Below, piece by piece: positions 16,236-25,547 of a stretch of 64,000 nucleotides of DNA. The stretch comes from Amycolatopsis echigonensis (GTDB lineage: Bacteria > Actinomycetota > Actinomycetes > Mycobacteriales > Pseudonocardiaceae), in the NCBI RefSeq assembly GCF_014174495.1, contig NZ_JACJHR010000019.1:62001-126000 (forward strand). The letters run 5' to 3'. The position numbers were made by a program, and so were the translations under genes. How positions within the stretch are numbered: the first letter of the stretch is position 1; each line of letters opens with the position of its first letter. The notes below the pieces were generated by a model. The model was given only the letters and a program-made list of their open reading frames with translations. It was not told where the DNA came from and made no database searches.

Positions 16236-16264
16236 TTGACTGGACATGGTGTCCAGCATAGATT
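16236..16264 (+). promoter_or_regulatory. Promoter with embedded TetR operator
   Basis: TTGACT (16236-16241) and TAGATT (16259-16264) are spaced by 17 bp and fit a housekeeping sigma promoter for the thiolase operon. The perfect palindrome CTGGACA-TGG-TGTCCAG (16240-16256) occupies the spacer between -35 and -10, the classical position for steric repression. Confidence 0.75.
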
Positions 16265-16316
16265 GCCCTCGACAGCGTGTCCAAGGTAGATCGCGAAGCG
16301 AGATCGGAGGTGCTGC

Positions 16317-17528
16317 GTGGGCACCCAGACCAGCAAGGTCTTCGTCGTCGGCGTCGGCATGACGAAATTCGAGAAGCCCGGCGCCCGCGAGTGGGACTAC
16401 CCGGACATGGCCCGGGAGTCCGGGACGAAAGCTCTCGAGGACGCCGGGATCGAGTACGGGGAGGTCGAGCAGGCCTTCGTCGGCTACGTCTACGGCGAGT
16501 CGACGTCGGGGCAGCGGGCGGTGTACGAACTCGGCCTGACCGGCATCCCGATCGTCAACGTCAACAACAACTGCTCGACCGGGTCGACGGCGCTGTACCT
16601 GGCCGCGCAGGCGATCCGGGGCGGCCTCGCCGACTGCACGCTGGCGCTCGGGTTCGAGAAGATGCAGCCGGGTTCGCTCGGCTCGACCTACGACGACCGC
16701 GAGCAGCCGATGATGCGCCACCTTCTCGCGCTGGCCGAGTTGCAGGAGTTCGCGATGCCGCCGGCGCCGTACATGTTCGGCGCGGCGGGCAAGGAGCACC
16801 AGGAGCGGTACGGCACGACGGACGAGCAGTTCGCCAAGGTCGGCGTGAAGAACCACCGGCACTCGGCGAACAATCCGTACGCGCAATTCCAGGACGTCTA
16901 CACGCTCGAAGAGGTGCTGGCCTCGAAGCCGGTGTACGGCCCGCTGACCAAGCTGCAGTGTTCGCCGACGTCAGACGGTTCCGGCGCGGTCGTTCTCGCC
17001 AGCGAGGACTTCGTCGACCGGCACGGTCTCGCCGGCCAGGCGGTGGAAATCGTCGGCCAGTCGATGGTCACGGACATGAACAGCACCTTCGACGACAAGT
17101 CGGCGATCTCGCTGGTGGGCGCGGACATGACGCGCAAGGCGGCCGCGAAGGTCTACGAGCAGGCCGGCCTCGGCCCGGCCGATCTCGACGTCATCGAACT
17201 GCACGACTGCTTCTCCGCCAACGAATTGCTCACCTACGAAGCACTCGGCCTGTGCGCCGAGGGCGACGCGGGCAAGCTCATCGACAACGACGACACGACC
17301 TACGGCGGCCGCTGGGTCGTCAATCCCTCCGGCGGCCTCATCTCGAAGGGGCACCCGCTCGGCGCCACTGGTCTCGCCCAGTGCAGCGAACTCACCTGGC
17401 AATTGCGCGGCACGGCCGGCGCCCGCCAGGTCGAAGCGGCCGCGGGCAAGGACGGCGTCGCGTTGCAGCACAACATCGGTCTCGGCGGTGCGGTCGTGGT
17501 GACCGCGTACCGCAAGGCCGAGCACTGA
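16317..17528 (+). CDS. Lipid-transfer protein / SCPx-type thiolase
   Basis: A 403-residue thiolase-superfamily protein of the SCPx/Ltp type, expected to cleave or condense 3-ketoacyl-CoA in fatty-acid or sterol side-chain degradation. Visible features are the active-site Cys in [10 protein letters not shown], the His in [10 protein letters not shown], the Gly-rich [20 protein letters not shown] loop with its catalytic His, and the C-terminal [18 protein letters not shown] 16317 is preceded by GGAGG. It is first in an operon with an SRPBCC protein, a MaoC hydratase, an SDR and an acyl-CoA dehydrogenase. Together these cover every step of a beta-oxidation turn. SCPx-type thiolases often act on branched or sterol-derived acyl chains. 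Confidence 0.9.
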   Translation: MGTQTSKVFVVGVGMTKFEKPGAREWDYPDMARESGTKALEDAGIEYGEVEQAFVGYVYGESTSGQRAVYELGLTGIPIVNVNNNCSTGSTALYLAAQAIRGGLADCTLALGFEKMQPGSLGSTYDDREQPMMRHLLALAELQEFAMPPAPYMFGAAGKEHQERYGTTDEQFAKVGVKNHRHSANNPYAQFQDVYTLEEVLASKPVYGPLTKLQCSPTSDGSGAVVLASEDFVDRHGLAGQAVEIVGQSMVTDMNSTFDDKSAISLVGADMTRKAAAKVYEQAGLGPADLDVIELHDCFSANELLTYEALGLCAEGDAGKLIDNDDTTYGGRWVVNPSGGLISKGHPLGATGLAQCSELTWQLRGTAGARQVEAAAGKDGVALQHNIGLGGAVVVTAYRKAEH

Positions 17529-17584
17529 TCCGCAGCACTGATCCGCAGTACTCACTCGTACCGAATTCAGCAAGGAGCACCGTC

Positions 17585-18018
17585 ATGGCAAGCGTTTCCG
17601 TCACCCAGGCCCTCCCCGTCGACCCGCAGAAGGCGTGGGACGCGCTGTCCGACCTCGCGGGCTGGGAGAACTGGCTGAGCATCCACCAGAACTGGAAAAG
17701 CGAACTGCCGGCCGAGGTCACCGAGGGCACCCGCGTCACCGAGGTCGTGTCGGTGATGGGCATGGCGAACAAAATCGAGTGGACCATCACGCACGTCGAC
17801 GCCCCGCACACGGTCACCACGCGGGCACCGGGATGGCCGGGGTCAAGGTCGAGTTCACCCTGTCGGTGGCTCCCGCCGAAGGCGGCTCGACCGCGCAGAT
17901 CGACGCCTCGTTCACCGGCACGATGATCGTCGGCCCGATCGGCAAGGCGGTCGCCAAGAACACCCAGGCCGACCTGGACGGTTCGCTGGCGAAGTTCGCG
18001 CAGCTCGTCGCGGCCTGA
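17585..18018 (+). pseudogene. SRPBCC family protein, apparent frameshift near 17818
   Basis: The first part (ATG 17585, AAGGAG upstream) reads like a START/SRPBCC lipid-binding protein, similar in layout to mycobacterial Rv0910-type proteins: VDPQKAWDALSDLAGWENWL, then KIEWTITHVDAPHTVTT. Around 17816-17821 coding character moves to the next frame and continues with GTGMAGVKVEFTLSV to a natural end at 18018 (LAKFAQLVAA). Adding one C at CACCAC|GCGGGC restores a single 144-codon frame. Without that, translation in the first frame runs to 17926 with a nonsense tail. It is either a pseudogene, a sequencing error in a GC run, or recoding. It would bind hydrophobic ligands beside the thiolase. Confidence 0.8.
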
Positions 18019-18032
18019 GCGGAGGCCGGGAC

Positions 18033-18893
18033 ATGACGGAACCGGTGTCCTTCACCGACTCCGGCCTCGGCGAGTGGACCGAAGAGCAGGTCTTCGAGGT
18101 CACCGCCGAACGCATCGCGGAGTACGCCGCGGCGACCAACGATCCGATTCCCGCCCATCGCGCCGGGGAGATCGCACCGCCGGTTTTCGCGGTGGTGCCG
18201 ACGTTTTTCTCGCTCGCGCCGGCGGCGCTGGAGGTCGCTCCGGTGTCGTTGCTGATGAAACTCGTGCACGGCGAGCAGGACTTCCACTTCCGCCGGCCGA
18301 TCCGCCCCGGCGACGTGCTGACCACGCGGGCGCGAGCCACCGGGTACGCCGCGCTGAGCACCGGTTCGACGGTGACGGTCTATGCGGAAACCGTTGACGC
18401 GGCAGGTGAACTCGTCAACGAGCAGTGGCTGGCGGCGTTCTTCCGCGGCGTCGACGCGGGCGCCACCGCGGGCGAACAGGCTCCGCGGCACGCGCTCGAC
18501 GACGCGATCGCCGAGAAGCCGCCGCTCGCCGAGGTGACGCAGCACGTCGACGAGGACCAGACGTTCCGGTATTCGCCCGCGTCCGGCGACCCGATGCCGA
18601 TCCACCTCGACGAGGAAGTCGCGCGGCTGTCCGGGTTGCCCGGGATCATCAATCACGGCTTGTGCACCATGGCGTTCACCTCCTGGGCCGCGCTCGGTGA
18701 GTTCGCGGACGGGGACGTCGGCCGCCTCAGGCGCCTCGCCGTGCGGTTCGCGAAGCCCGTGCTTCCCGGGCAGGACATCACCACCCGGTTCTGGGAGCTG
18801 TCCTCCGACTCCGCGGAGACCAGCTACGGCTTCGCCACCTCGGCCGGTTCCGACCTGGTGATCCGCGACGGGCTCGCCGTCGTCACCCGCTAA
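18033..18893 (+). CDS. MaoC-like double-hotdog enoyl-CoA hydratase
   Basis: A 286-residue protein built of two hotdog domains (about 10-140 and 150-285), the eukaryote-like 2-enoyl-CoA hydratase 2 layout. The C-terminal domain keeps the hydratase-2 signature (SGDPMPIHLDEEVARLSGL, with GIINHGLCTM after it), where Asp and His are catalytic. The N-terminal copy is degenerate in that region (ATNDPIPAHRAGEIAPP). It would hydrate trans-2-enoyl-CoA to (R)-3-hydroxyacyl-CoA. It starts 14 bp after the SRPBCC gene and is followed 21 bp later by the SDR dehydrogenase, a pairing that matches the peroxisomal multifunctional enzyme type 2. Confidence 0.85.
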   Translation: MTEPVSFTDSGLGEWTEEQVFEVTAERIAEYAAATNDPIPAHRAGEIAPPVFAVVPTFFSLAPAALEVAPVSLLMKLVHGEQDFHFRRPIRPGDVLTTRARATGYAALSTGSTVTVYAETVDAAGELVNEQWLAAFFRGVDAGATAGEQAPRHALDDAIAEKPPLAEVTQHVDEDQTFRYSPASGDPMPIHLDEEVARLSGLPGIINHGLCTMAFTSWAALGEFADGDVGRLRRLAVRFAKPVLPGQDITTRFWELSSDSAETSYGFATSAGSDLVIRDGLAVVTR

Positions 18894-18914
18894 TCCCTAC
18901 GCGAAGGAAATTTC

Positions 18915-19784
18915 ATGGGCAGCTTGGCAGGCCGCGTCGCGATCGTCACCGGCGCGGGGCGCGGCATCGGCCGGGAGCACGCGTTGCTCCTCGCCCGGGA
19001 GGGCGCCAGCGTCGTGGTCAACGACCTCGGCGGCGCGAACGACGGCAGCGGCTCGGACGCCGGGCCCGCGCAGCAAGTAGTCGAGGAAATCACCGCGGAC
19101 GGCGGGAAAGCCGTTGCCAACACCGACAACGTCGCGAGCTGGGACGGTGCGCGAGCGCTGGTCGACCAGGCGGTGCAGACGTTCGGCGGGCTGGACATCC
19201 TCGTCAACAACGCGGGCATCCTGCGCGACGCGTTCGTCGCGAGCATGACCGAGGAGCAGTGGGACGCCGTCATCACGGTGCATCTCAAGGGCCATGCCGC
19301 GCCGCTGCACCATGCGGCGGCTTACTGGAAGGCGCAAAGCAAAGCGGGCGCTGACTGCCAAGCGTCAGTGATCAACACCGCGTCCGCGTCCGGCACCTTC
19401 ATGCCGAATGCCGGGCAGGCCAATTACGGTGCGGCCAAAGCGGGCATCGCCGCGCTGACACTCGTCGCCGCGGACGAACTCGAACGGTACGGGGTGCGAG
19501 TCAACGCGATCGCGCCGGCCGCGCGGACCCGGCTGACGCTTGCGACTCCGGGCATGGGCGCGCTGTTCGCGGCGGAAGTGCCCGAAGGCGAGTTCGACGC
19601 CTTCCATCCGGCCAACATCTCGCCGCTGGTGGCCCGGCTGGCCGCGGCGGACTGCGCGGTGACCGGGAAGGTGTTCGCGGTGCAGGGCGGCGGGATCTCC
19701 GAACTCGCCGGCTGGCACGACGTCGCCACCGTCGAGTCGGAAGGCCCGTGGACCATCGCCGACATCGCCGACCGGATCGGCTGA
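18915..19784 (+). CDS. SDR 3-hydroxyacyl-CoA dehydrogenase (MFE-2-like)
   Basis: A 289-residue short-chain dehydrogenase. It has the cofactor loop TGAGRGIG, VVVNDLGG, NNAGI, the active-site Ser in INTASASG and the YGAAK Tyr/Lys pair. The unusually long start of the second half (HHAAAYWKAQSK) is typical of HSD17B4/MFE-2-like bacterial SDRs that oxidise 3-hydroxyacyl-CoA with NAD+. With the MaoC hydratase just upstream it provides steps two and three of a beta-oxidation cycle. GAAGG precedes the ATG. The chain length or steroid nature of the substrate is not decided by the sequence. Confidence 0.88.
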   Translation: MGSLAGRVAIVTGAGRGIGREHALLLAREGASVVVNDLGGANDGSGSDAGPAQQVVEEITADGGKAVANTDNVASWDGARALVDQAVQTFGGLDILVNNAGILRDAFVASMTEEQWDAVITVHLKGHAAPLHHAAAYWKAQSKAGADCQASVINTASASGTFMPNAGQANYGAAKAGIAALTLVAADELERYGVRVNAIAPAARTRLTLATPGMGALFAAEVPEGEFDAFHPANISPLVARLAAADCAVTGKVFAVQGGGISELAGWHDVATVESEGPWTIADIADRIG

Positions 19785-19795
19785 GAGGACTTCCC

Positions 19796-22021
19796 GTGGC
19801 ACGACAGCATTACGCACTCGGGCTCGGCCTCAGCGACGAGCACGTCGCCCTCGCGGACGCCGTCGCCGGATTCGCCGAGGACACCGTCACTTCCGAGCTG
19901 ATCCGCCGCGACATCGACCGCGGCGCCGAGGAAAAGTTCCCGCCGTTCTGGTCCGCGCTGACCGAACTGGACCTGTTCGGCCTGCACGTGCCCGAGGACC
20001 GGGGCGGAGCGGGCGGCGGACTGCTGACGCTCGCGGTGGCGCTCGAGGCTCTCGGCAGGTTTGCGGCTCCCGGCCCCTTCGTGCCGACAGTGCTGGCGTC
20101 CGCGCTGCTTGTTGCGGACGCGGGAAAATCCGCCGACGAACTGGTGCCGCGGCTGATCGACGGGACCACGACCGCGGCTGTCGCGCTCGAGAGCTCGGGG
20201 ATCGTCGAAGCGACGTGGTCCGGCGACGCCGCGACGGTGCACGGCAGCTGGCAGGCAGTGCTCGGCGCCGAGCACGCCGATGTGCTGCTGCTTCCGTTGC
20301 GGCGCAACGGTGAACCGGTGTGGATCGCGGTGGACGCGGATGACGCCACCGTCACGCGCCAGGACTCGATCGACATCGTGCGCGGTTCGGCGCGGGTCGA
20401 GATCGCCGGTCTCGAGGTCAGCAGCGAGCGGGTTCTCTCCCGGCTCAGCCTGACGCGGGCGCGATCGATCGCCGCCGTGGTGCTCGGCGCCGAAGCGGTC
20501 GGAGTGCTTTCCTGGTGCGTCGCCACCGCGTCGGAATACGCGAAGATGCGGGTGCAGTTCGGCCGGCCGATCGGGCAATTCCAAGGTGTCAAACACAAAT
20601 GCGCGTGGATGGGCATCGCGCTGGAGAAGGCTCGCGCGGTGCTGTGGGACGCCGCCGTCGCGCTCGACAACGGCGACGAGAACGCCGGTTTCGCTGCGGC
20701 CGTCGCCGCCGTGGTGGTTCCGGACGCGGCGGTGCAGACCGCGCAGGACTGCATTCAAGTGCACGGCGGCATCGGCTTCACCTGGGAACACGACGCTCAC
20801 CTCTATTACCGGCGCGCGCTGGCGTTGCGGAGCCTGCTCGGCTCGCGAGAGCAGCGGACCGAACGCGTTGCGGCGTATGCCCTCGACGGCGCGACGCGCG
20901 CGCTGGAGATCGAACTTCCCCCGGAAGCGGACGCCATTCGCAGCGCCGTCTCCGCGGAGCTGGCCGAGCTGGCCGGCCTCGACGAGGACGAGCTGCTCGT
21001 CCGGCTCGGCGACGACGGCTGGGTGCAGCCGCATCTCCCGCGCCCGTTCGGCCGGGACGCCTCGCCGCTGGAGCAGATCGTCATCGGCCAGGAACTGAAG
21101 GCGGCGGGCATCGACCTGCCGCAGTTGCTGATGGGCTCCTGGGCGGTCGGCGCGATCGCCGGGCACGGCACCGAAAAGCAGAAGGCCGAGCTGGTGGTGC
21201 CGACCCTGCGCGGCGACGTGGTGTGGTGCCAGCTGTTCAGCGAACCGGGCGCGGGCTCCGACCTGGCTTCGCTGACGACCAGGGCGGTCAAGGTCGAGGG
21301 CGGCTGGAAGGTCACCGGGCAGAAGATCTGGACGACCGTGGCGCAGTTCGCCGAATGGGCCATGCTGATCGCCCGCACCGACCCGGCGAAGCCCAAGCAC
21401 GAGGGCATCACCTACTTCGTGCTCGACATGGCCACGCCCGGCGTGACGGTCCGCCCGCTGCGGGAGATGACCGGATCGGCGCTGTTCAACGAGGTTTTCC
21501 TGGAGGACGTGTTCATTCCGGACGAAAACGTCGTCGGCGCGGTCGACGACGGCTGGAAGGTCGCCCGGACCACGCTGGCCGGGGAACGCGTCGCGCTGAG
21601 CCAGAAAATGGAGGCCTACGCGACCGACGCCGACCTGCTGAAGTTCGCCCGCGGACGGCAACTCGGCCCGGTCGCCCGGCACCGGCTCGGCGAACTGGTC
21701 GCGGAAAGCCAGGCCGTCGATCTGATCAGCGTGCGGGTGGTGCTCAAACAGCTGTCCGGCGCCGACGTCAGCACCACGTCCAGCGTCGGCAAGCTCCTCG
21801 CGATGGGGCTCGGGCAGCAGATCGCCGAGTTCGTCGTCGAACAGCTGGGCGCCGCCGGAGCGGTCGCGGTCCCCGGCGAGCCCAGCGACAAGGCGATGGA
21901 ACAGCTGCTGGCCGGCCGCGCCACCACCATTTACGGCGGGACCACGGAGGTCCAGCTCAACGTGATCGGCGAGCGGATGCTCGGCCTGCCACGCGACGCG
22001 GAACCCCAGGGAGTGGCATGA
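19796..22021 (+). CDS. Fused double acyl-CoA dehydrogenase (FadE34-like layout)
   Basis: A 741-residue protein with two acyl-CoA dehydrogenase domains in tandem. The N-terminal half (about 1-370) ends with CIQVHGGIGFTWEHDAHLYY. The C-terminal half (about 380-741) has VWCQLFSEPGAGSDLASL, QKIWTTVAQFAEW and IYGGTTEVQLNVIGERML. The same fused arrangement occurs in mycobacterial FadE34, an enzyme of cholesterol side-chain oxidation, and suggests that one protein stands in for an alpha2beta2 heteromer. FAD-dependent desaturation would be the first step of the operon's cycle. GTG 19796 follows GAGAGG; the upstream open frame overlaps the SDR gene and is not used. It is the last gene of the operon. 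Confidence 0.88.
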   Translation: MARQHYALGLGLSDEHVALADAVAGFAEDTVTSELIRRDIDRGAEEKFPPFWSALTELDLFGLHVPEDRGGAGGGLLTLAVALEALGRFAAPGPFVPTVLASALLVADAGKSADELVPRLIDGTTTAAVALESSGIVEATWSGDAATVHGSWQAVLGAEHADVLLLPLRRNGEPVWIAVDADDATVTRQDSIDIVRGSARVEIAGLEVSSERVLSRLSLTRARSIAAVVLGAEAVGVLSWCVATASEYAKMRVQFGRPIGQFQGVKHKCAWMGIALEKARAVLWDAAVALDNGDENAGFAAAVAAVVVPDAAVQTAQDCIQVHGGIGFTWEHDAHLYYRRALALRSLLGSREQRTERVAAYALDGATRALEIELPPEADAIRSAVSAELAELAGLDEDELLVRLGDDGWVQPHLPRPFGRDASPLEQIVIGQELKAAGIDLPQLLMGSWAVGAIAGHGTEKQKAELVVPTLRGDVVWCQLFSEPGAGSDLASLTTRAVKVEGGWKVTGQKIWTTVAQFAEWAMLIARTDPAKPKHEGITYFVLDMATPGVTVRPLREMTGSALFNEVFLEDVFIPDENVVGAVDDGWKVARTTLAGERVALSQKMEAYATDADLLKFARGRQLGPVARHRLGELVAESQAVDLISVRVVLKQLSGADVSTTSSVGKLLAMGLGQQIAEFVVEQLGAAGAVAVPGEPSDKAMEQLLAGRATTIYGGTTEVQLNVIGERMLGLPRDAEPQGVA

Positions 22022-22304
22022 GCGGTCCGGCGGCCAGGGGCGAGGTCGTCCAGCTCGCCCCCGGTTGTGCGCCTGGGCCTGCATAGTCAGGCCGTGCGAG
22101 CGGGCGTCCAAAGTGGACCAGTGAGCCGCGAGGGCTTCGTTGGCGGACGGCGCACCGAAAGCGGCGGCAATGCGCCGCTTCGGAGTCCGGTGCGCCGGGC
22201 CATTGGCTGCACTGCGAACGGCGGTACTTCGTCCGGTTGGCTCCGGGATCTACCGGGTGACCGTCCTCGGATACGACCGGGCCTTTCCGGTCGAGACGGT
22301 GGAC

Positions 22305-23807
22305 TCAGTAGAACGTCCTGAGCCGGGGCCAGATCCGCGACCACGGCTCGGAACTGGGAGAGCACAGCGAAATCGCGGTGCCCTGTTCGTCGTTGGGCAG
22401 CCCGGCGCCGTTGTCGTTGACGGCGATTCGCTGGCAGTCTCCGAACGCGGCGAGGATCGCGGGGCGGAGTTTGCCGACGAACAGGACCGGGCCGGTCATC
22501 GTGTCCGGCGGCGGGCCCCAGTCCGCGTAGGACATGTGGTTCGAGTACGGCCGGGGCAGGCCGAGGGCCGGGCCGAAGCGTTCGAGGGCGCCGGCTTGGC
22601 CGTAGTTTCCGGTGAGGAGCACCGCGGTCGCCCGCTGGTCTCGCGGGATGCGCTGCCAGGCGCGGGCGACGGTCGAGGCGAGTTCCGGCCAGCCGACTTG
22701 TTCGCCCTGGTCTTTGTTGAACGCCAGGACCGGACCGCGGAGTGCCGCGATCGGGAACACCGGCAGCCCGACGACGACCGAGATCGCGGCCCCGGCCGCG
22801 GCGAGGATCCAGGCCCCGCCGCGTCGGCGTGTCCCGCCCTGGGACAGCCAGCGCAGCACGGGATCGGTGCCGGCGGCGAGCAGGATCAGCAGCAGCGGCA
22901 CCGCGTAGTACGGCTTTCCGCCCACGAGCAGCAGCATCAGGCACGCCACCGGATAACTCAGCGCGAACGCGCGTGCCCACCGCAGCTCCGGAGCGCGCCA
23001 GAGCCGGACGAGGCCGGAGATCCACCCGGGCACGAGCACGGGGGAGAGGTAGACCAGCTGCATCGGCACGAAGAGCAGGCGGTTCTTCGTGCCGTCGTCG
23101 GCGCTGATGCCGCCGGCGACGGTCAGCATCGGGAATCCGTGCCTGATCTGCCAGAACAGCTGCGGCAGCATGAGCCCCGCCGCGACGGCGGCTCCGGCGA
23201 TCGTCCAGCCGCTGGCGAACACCGCACGCGGTCCGGTGCCGAGCAGGGCGATTCCGAACGCGGCGAGCAGCACCAGCACGAGCCACTTGTTCTCCGCTCC
23301 GACGCCGACGGCCGCGCCGATCGCGAGCCACCACCGCCGGTCGCCGGTGCGCAGCAGCCGGAGCCCGAAGAGCCCGATGGCCGTCCACATCACCATGTCC
23401 ACGCTGTTGGTGGACAGCATGTGCGACACCACGAGCACGTATGCGGACAACGCCGTCGCAGCGGCGGCGGCGAACTGTGCTCGGCGGTCGCCGCCGAATT
23501 CCCGTGCGACGAGGGCGACGAGAACCGTGGTCGCCGCGCCGCACAGCGTCGCGACCACCCGCAGCCCGCTCGGAGTGTCGCCGAACAGCGTGGTGGCGGC
23601 CCTGGCCAGCAGCGGGGTGATCGGCGGCTGGTCGACGTAGCCCCAGGCCGGACGGTTGCCCGCGGCGATGAAGTACAGCTCGTCGCGGTGGAACCCGTAG
23701 CGGCCGGACAACGCGGTCAGCACGGCGATCTGCACGACGGCGACAGCCGCGACCGGCCGGGAGGCGAAGCGGGGCAGGGTCGATCTCGGCACGGCGATTG
23801 CGGTCAC
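22305..23807 (-). CDS. GT39-type (ArnT-like) integral-membrane glycosyltransferase
   Basis: About 500 residues with 10-12 membrane helices. The first extracytoplasmic loop carries GFHRDELYFIAAGNRPAWGY, containing the DE pair that is the catalytic and metal site in PMT/ArnT-family (GT-C) glycosyltransferases, followed by DQPPITPLLAR. Such enzymes move a sugar from a polyprenyl-phosphate donor to lipid, glycan or protein outside the membrane. I prefer GTG 23807 (VTAIAVPRSTL), with AAGGGG upstream, over the longer frame to 23927. The C-terminal soluble part (about 400-500) contains NHMSYADWGPPPDTM. It is monocistronic; the acceptor is unknown. The 283-bp spacer on its 3' side shows nothing I can name. 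Confidence 0.85.
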   Translation of the reverse strand: MTAIAVPRSTLPRFASRPVAAVAVVQIAVLTALSGRYGFHRDELYFIAAGNRPAWGYVDQPPITPLLARAATTLFGDTPSGLRVVATLCGAATTVLVALVAREFGGDRRAQFAAAAATALSAYVLVVSHMLSTNSVDMVMWTAIGLFGLRLLRTGDRRWWLAIGAAVGVGAENKWLVLVLLAAFGIALLGTGPRAVFASGWTIAGAAVAAGLMLPQLFWQIRHGFPMLTVAGGISADDGTKNRLLFVPMQLVYLSPVLVPGWISGLVRLWRAPELRWARAFALSYPVACLMLLLVGGKPYYAVPLLLILLAAGTDPVLRWLSQGGTRRRGGAWILAAAGAAISVVVGLPVFPIAALRGPVLAFNKDQGEQVGWPELASTVARAWQRIPRDQRATAVLLTGNYGQAGALERFGPALGLPRPYSNHMSYADWGPPPDTMTGPVLFVGKLRPAILAAFGDCQRIAVNDNGAGLPNDEQGTAISLCSPSSEPWSRIWPRLRTFY

Positions 23808-24007
23808 GAGCGAACCCCTTCTGCGCGAGGGAGGGGCAAGAATACCGGCGAAGTTCTGGCGACGTGCCTGCTTTTCCGTTGATTCGGCCGTACGCGGAAA
23901 TCGCGCAACTGATCGCTTATCGGACATCGGGACCCAGAGCGCCGGCGCGGAGCGAGAGAAATCTCATTGTGATGCAACGTGCGGCGCGGTGGGACGTCTG
24001 ACTGGAC

Positions 24008-25213
24008 GTGAGAGCGATCCGCATTGCCGGCCTCGGCTTGGTGGCCTTCCTGCTGGCTTCATGTAGTGGACAGACCGACGTCGAGGGGGCCGCGCGCGCG
24101 GCCGGAACGGCCGGGACGACGACAGCGCCCGCGGTACCGGCCGCGACCGTGGCGTTCGCGCCCTCGGACCAGCTGAGTCCGAAGGACCCGATCGTCGTCA
24201 AGGCGTCGGGCGGCACGCTGCAGGCGGTCAAGGTCGTGAACCCGCAGACCGGCAACAGCGTGGCGGGGGATCTCTCGCCGGACAAAACGACGTGGACGAG
24301 CTCGGACCACCTCCGGTACGGGGCCACCTACGAGGTGGTCGCCACCGCGGTGAACCAGGCGGGCATGCCGACCGAGCAGCGCGGGGAGGTGCACACCCTC
24401 AAGCCCGCCGGGGTCGCCACTCCTTCGCTGTTCCAGCCCGCGTCCGGCGATTTCGGCGTCGGGCTCGTCATCGGCCTGAAGTTCGACCACGACATCGCCG
24501 ACAAGGCCACGGTGGAGAAGTCCTTCAAGGTGACGTCCTCGCCTGAGCAGGACGGCGGCTGGTACTGGGTCAACAAGCACGAAGTGCACTTCCGGCCCAA
24601 GGACTACTGGAAGGCCGGCTCGACGGTGAAGCTCGAGACCACGACCTTCGGCATGCCGATCGGGGGCGGCCTGTACGGCGGCCCGGACGTCTCGGCCACC
24701 TACAAGGTGCACGACTCCTGGATCGCCAAGGCCGACGGCAAAACCCACCAGATCACCGCGTACCACAACGGGCAGCTGGTGAAAACCGCGCCGATCAGCA
24801 TGGGCAAGACCGCCGACACCCCGCCGCGCGGCCCGACGCCGACGTTCAACGGCACCCACACGGTGCTGGCCAAGGTCGACCACACGATCATGGACTCCTG
24901 CACCTACGGCGTGTGCGAGGGCGACCCCGGCTACTACAAGGCGCCGGAGAACTGGGACGTCCGGATCTCCAACGACGGCGAGTTCATGCACGAGAACCTG
25001 AAAACGGTCGGCGTGCAGGGCAGCGACAACGTCTCCAACGGCTGCCTCAACATGAACACCGAGAACGCCAAGTGGTTCTTCGACAACTTCAACGTCGGCG
25101 ACGTGGTCGAGGTGACCAACTCGGGCGGCCCGCAGCTGGCCATCGACAACGGCCACGGCGACTGGGCGATCAGCTGGAGCGACTGGCAGGCGGGCAGCGC
25201 CCTCCGCGGCTGA
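24008..25213 (+). CDS. L,D-transpeptidase lipoprotein (Ig-like + YkuD)
   Basis: A 401-residue lipoprotein. The signal ends in the lipobox LLASC, so it should be anchored to the outer face of the membrane. Two Ig-like beta domains (about 45-140 and 140-250) precede a YkuD catalytic domain (about 250-375), the layout of mycobacterial LdtMt2. The catalytic stretch is MHENLKTVGVQGSDNVSNGC; SNGC replaces the more usual SHGC, with His and Cys kept at the right spacing. It makes 3-3 cross-links in peptidoglycan. GTG 24008 gives a compact lipoprotein signal but has no clear ribosome-binding site. A strong hairpin follows the gene. Confidence 0.92.
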   Translation: MRAIRIAGLGLVAFLLASCSGQTDVEGAARAAGTAGTTTAPAVPAATVAFAPSDQLSPKDPIVVKASGGTLQAVKVVNPQTGNSVAGDLSPDKTTWTSSDHLRYGATYEVVATAVNQAGMPTEQRGEVHTLKPAGVATPSLFQPASGDFGVGLVIGLKFDHDIADKATVEKSFKVTSSPEQDGGWYWVNKHEVHFRPKDYWKAGSTVKLETTTFGMPIGGGLYGGPDVSATYKVHDSWIAKADGKTHQITAYHNGQLVKTAPISMGKTADTPPRGPTPTFNGTHTVLAKVDHTIMDSCTYGVCEGDPGYYKAPENWDVRISNDGEFMHENLKTVGVQGSDNVSNGCLNMNTENAKWFFDNFNVGDVVEVTNSGGPQLAIDNGHGDWAISWSDWQAGSALRG

Positions 25214-25252
25214 ACCCCGCGGTACGCGACTCGGAGCAGCGCTGAGCGACGA

Positions 25253-25283
25253 CGCACGGCCGGGCAGAGTGCCCGGCCGTGCG
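25253..25283. terminator. Terminator after L,D-transpeptidase
   Basis: A perfect stem GCACGGCCGGGCA / TGCCCGGCCGTGC with a GAG loop, extended by one C-G pair. It lies 40 bp after the stop in the 334-bp spacer 25214-25547. The rest of that spacer shows no gene or other signal I recognise. Confidence 0.85.
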
Positions 25284-25547
25284 GTCGTTCTCGGCCCCGA
25301 ACGGCTTGCCGAGAGCGGCGGCGGGGCGAAAATCGACGCCTCGGCGGCGGACAGCGACCGCTCGCCGCCGCACGGACGGAAACCTCGTGCGGATGCTCCC
25401 CGGCCGGACCTGACGGAGGCGCTGTCGGCCTGAATCGCTTGTGCCACCGGTAATCCCGGCTTGGCCCTGGCGCTGCGCCCCGCCCCGTGAGGCGACCGCC
25501 CCGGCTCCGACAGGCGAGGCGCGGGCGCCCCGGCCAGAATCAACGAC

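Noticed and set aside
17585..17926. SRPBCC gene taken as an intact 113-residue protein
   Set aside because: The last 36 residues of that frame are Arg/Pro/Ser-rich nonsense, while the genuine C-terminal half continues in the next frame.
22018..22086. 22-codon frame overlapping the acyl-CoA dehydrogenase stop (ATGA)
   Set aside because: The overlap looks like operon coupling but the frame stops after 22 codons and shows no recognisable sequence; most likely chance or a trace of a lost gene.
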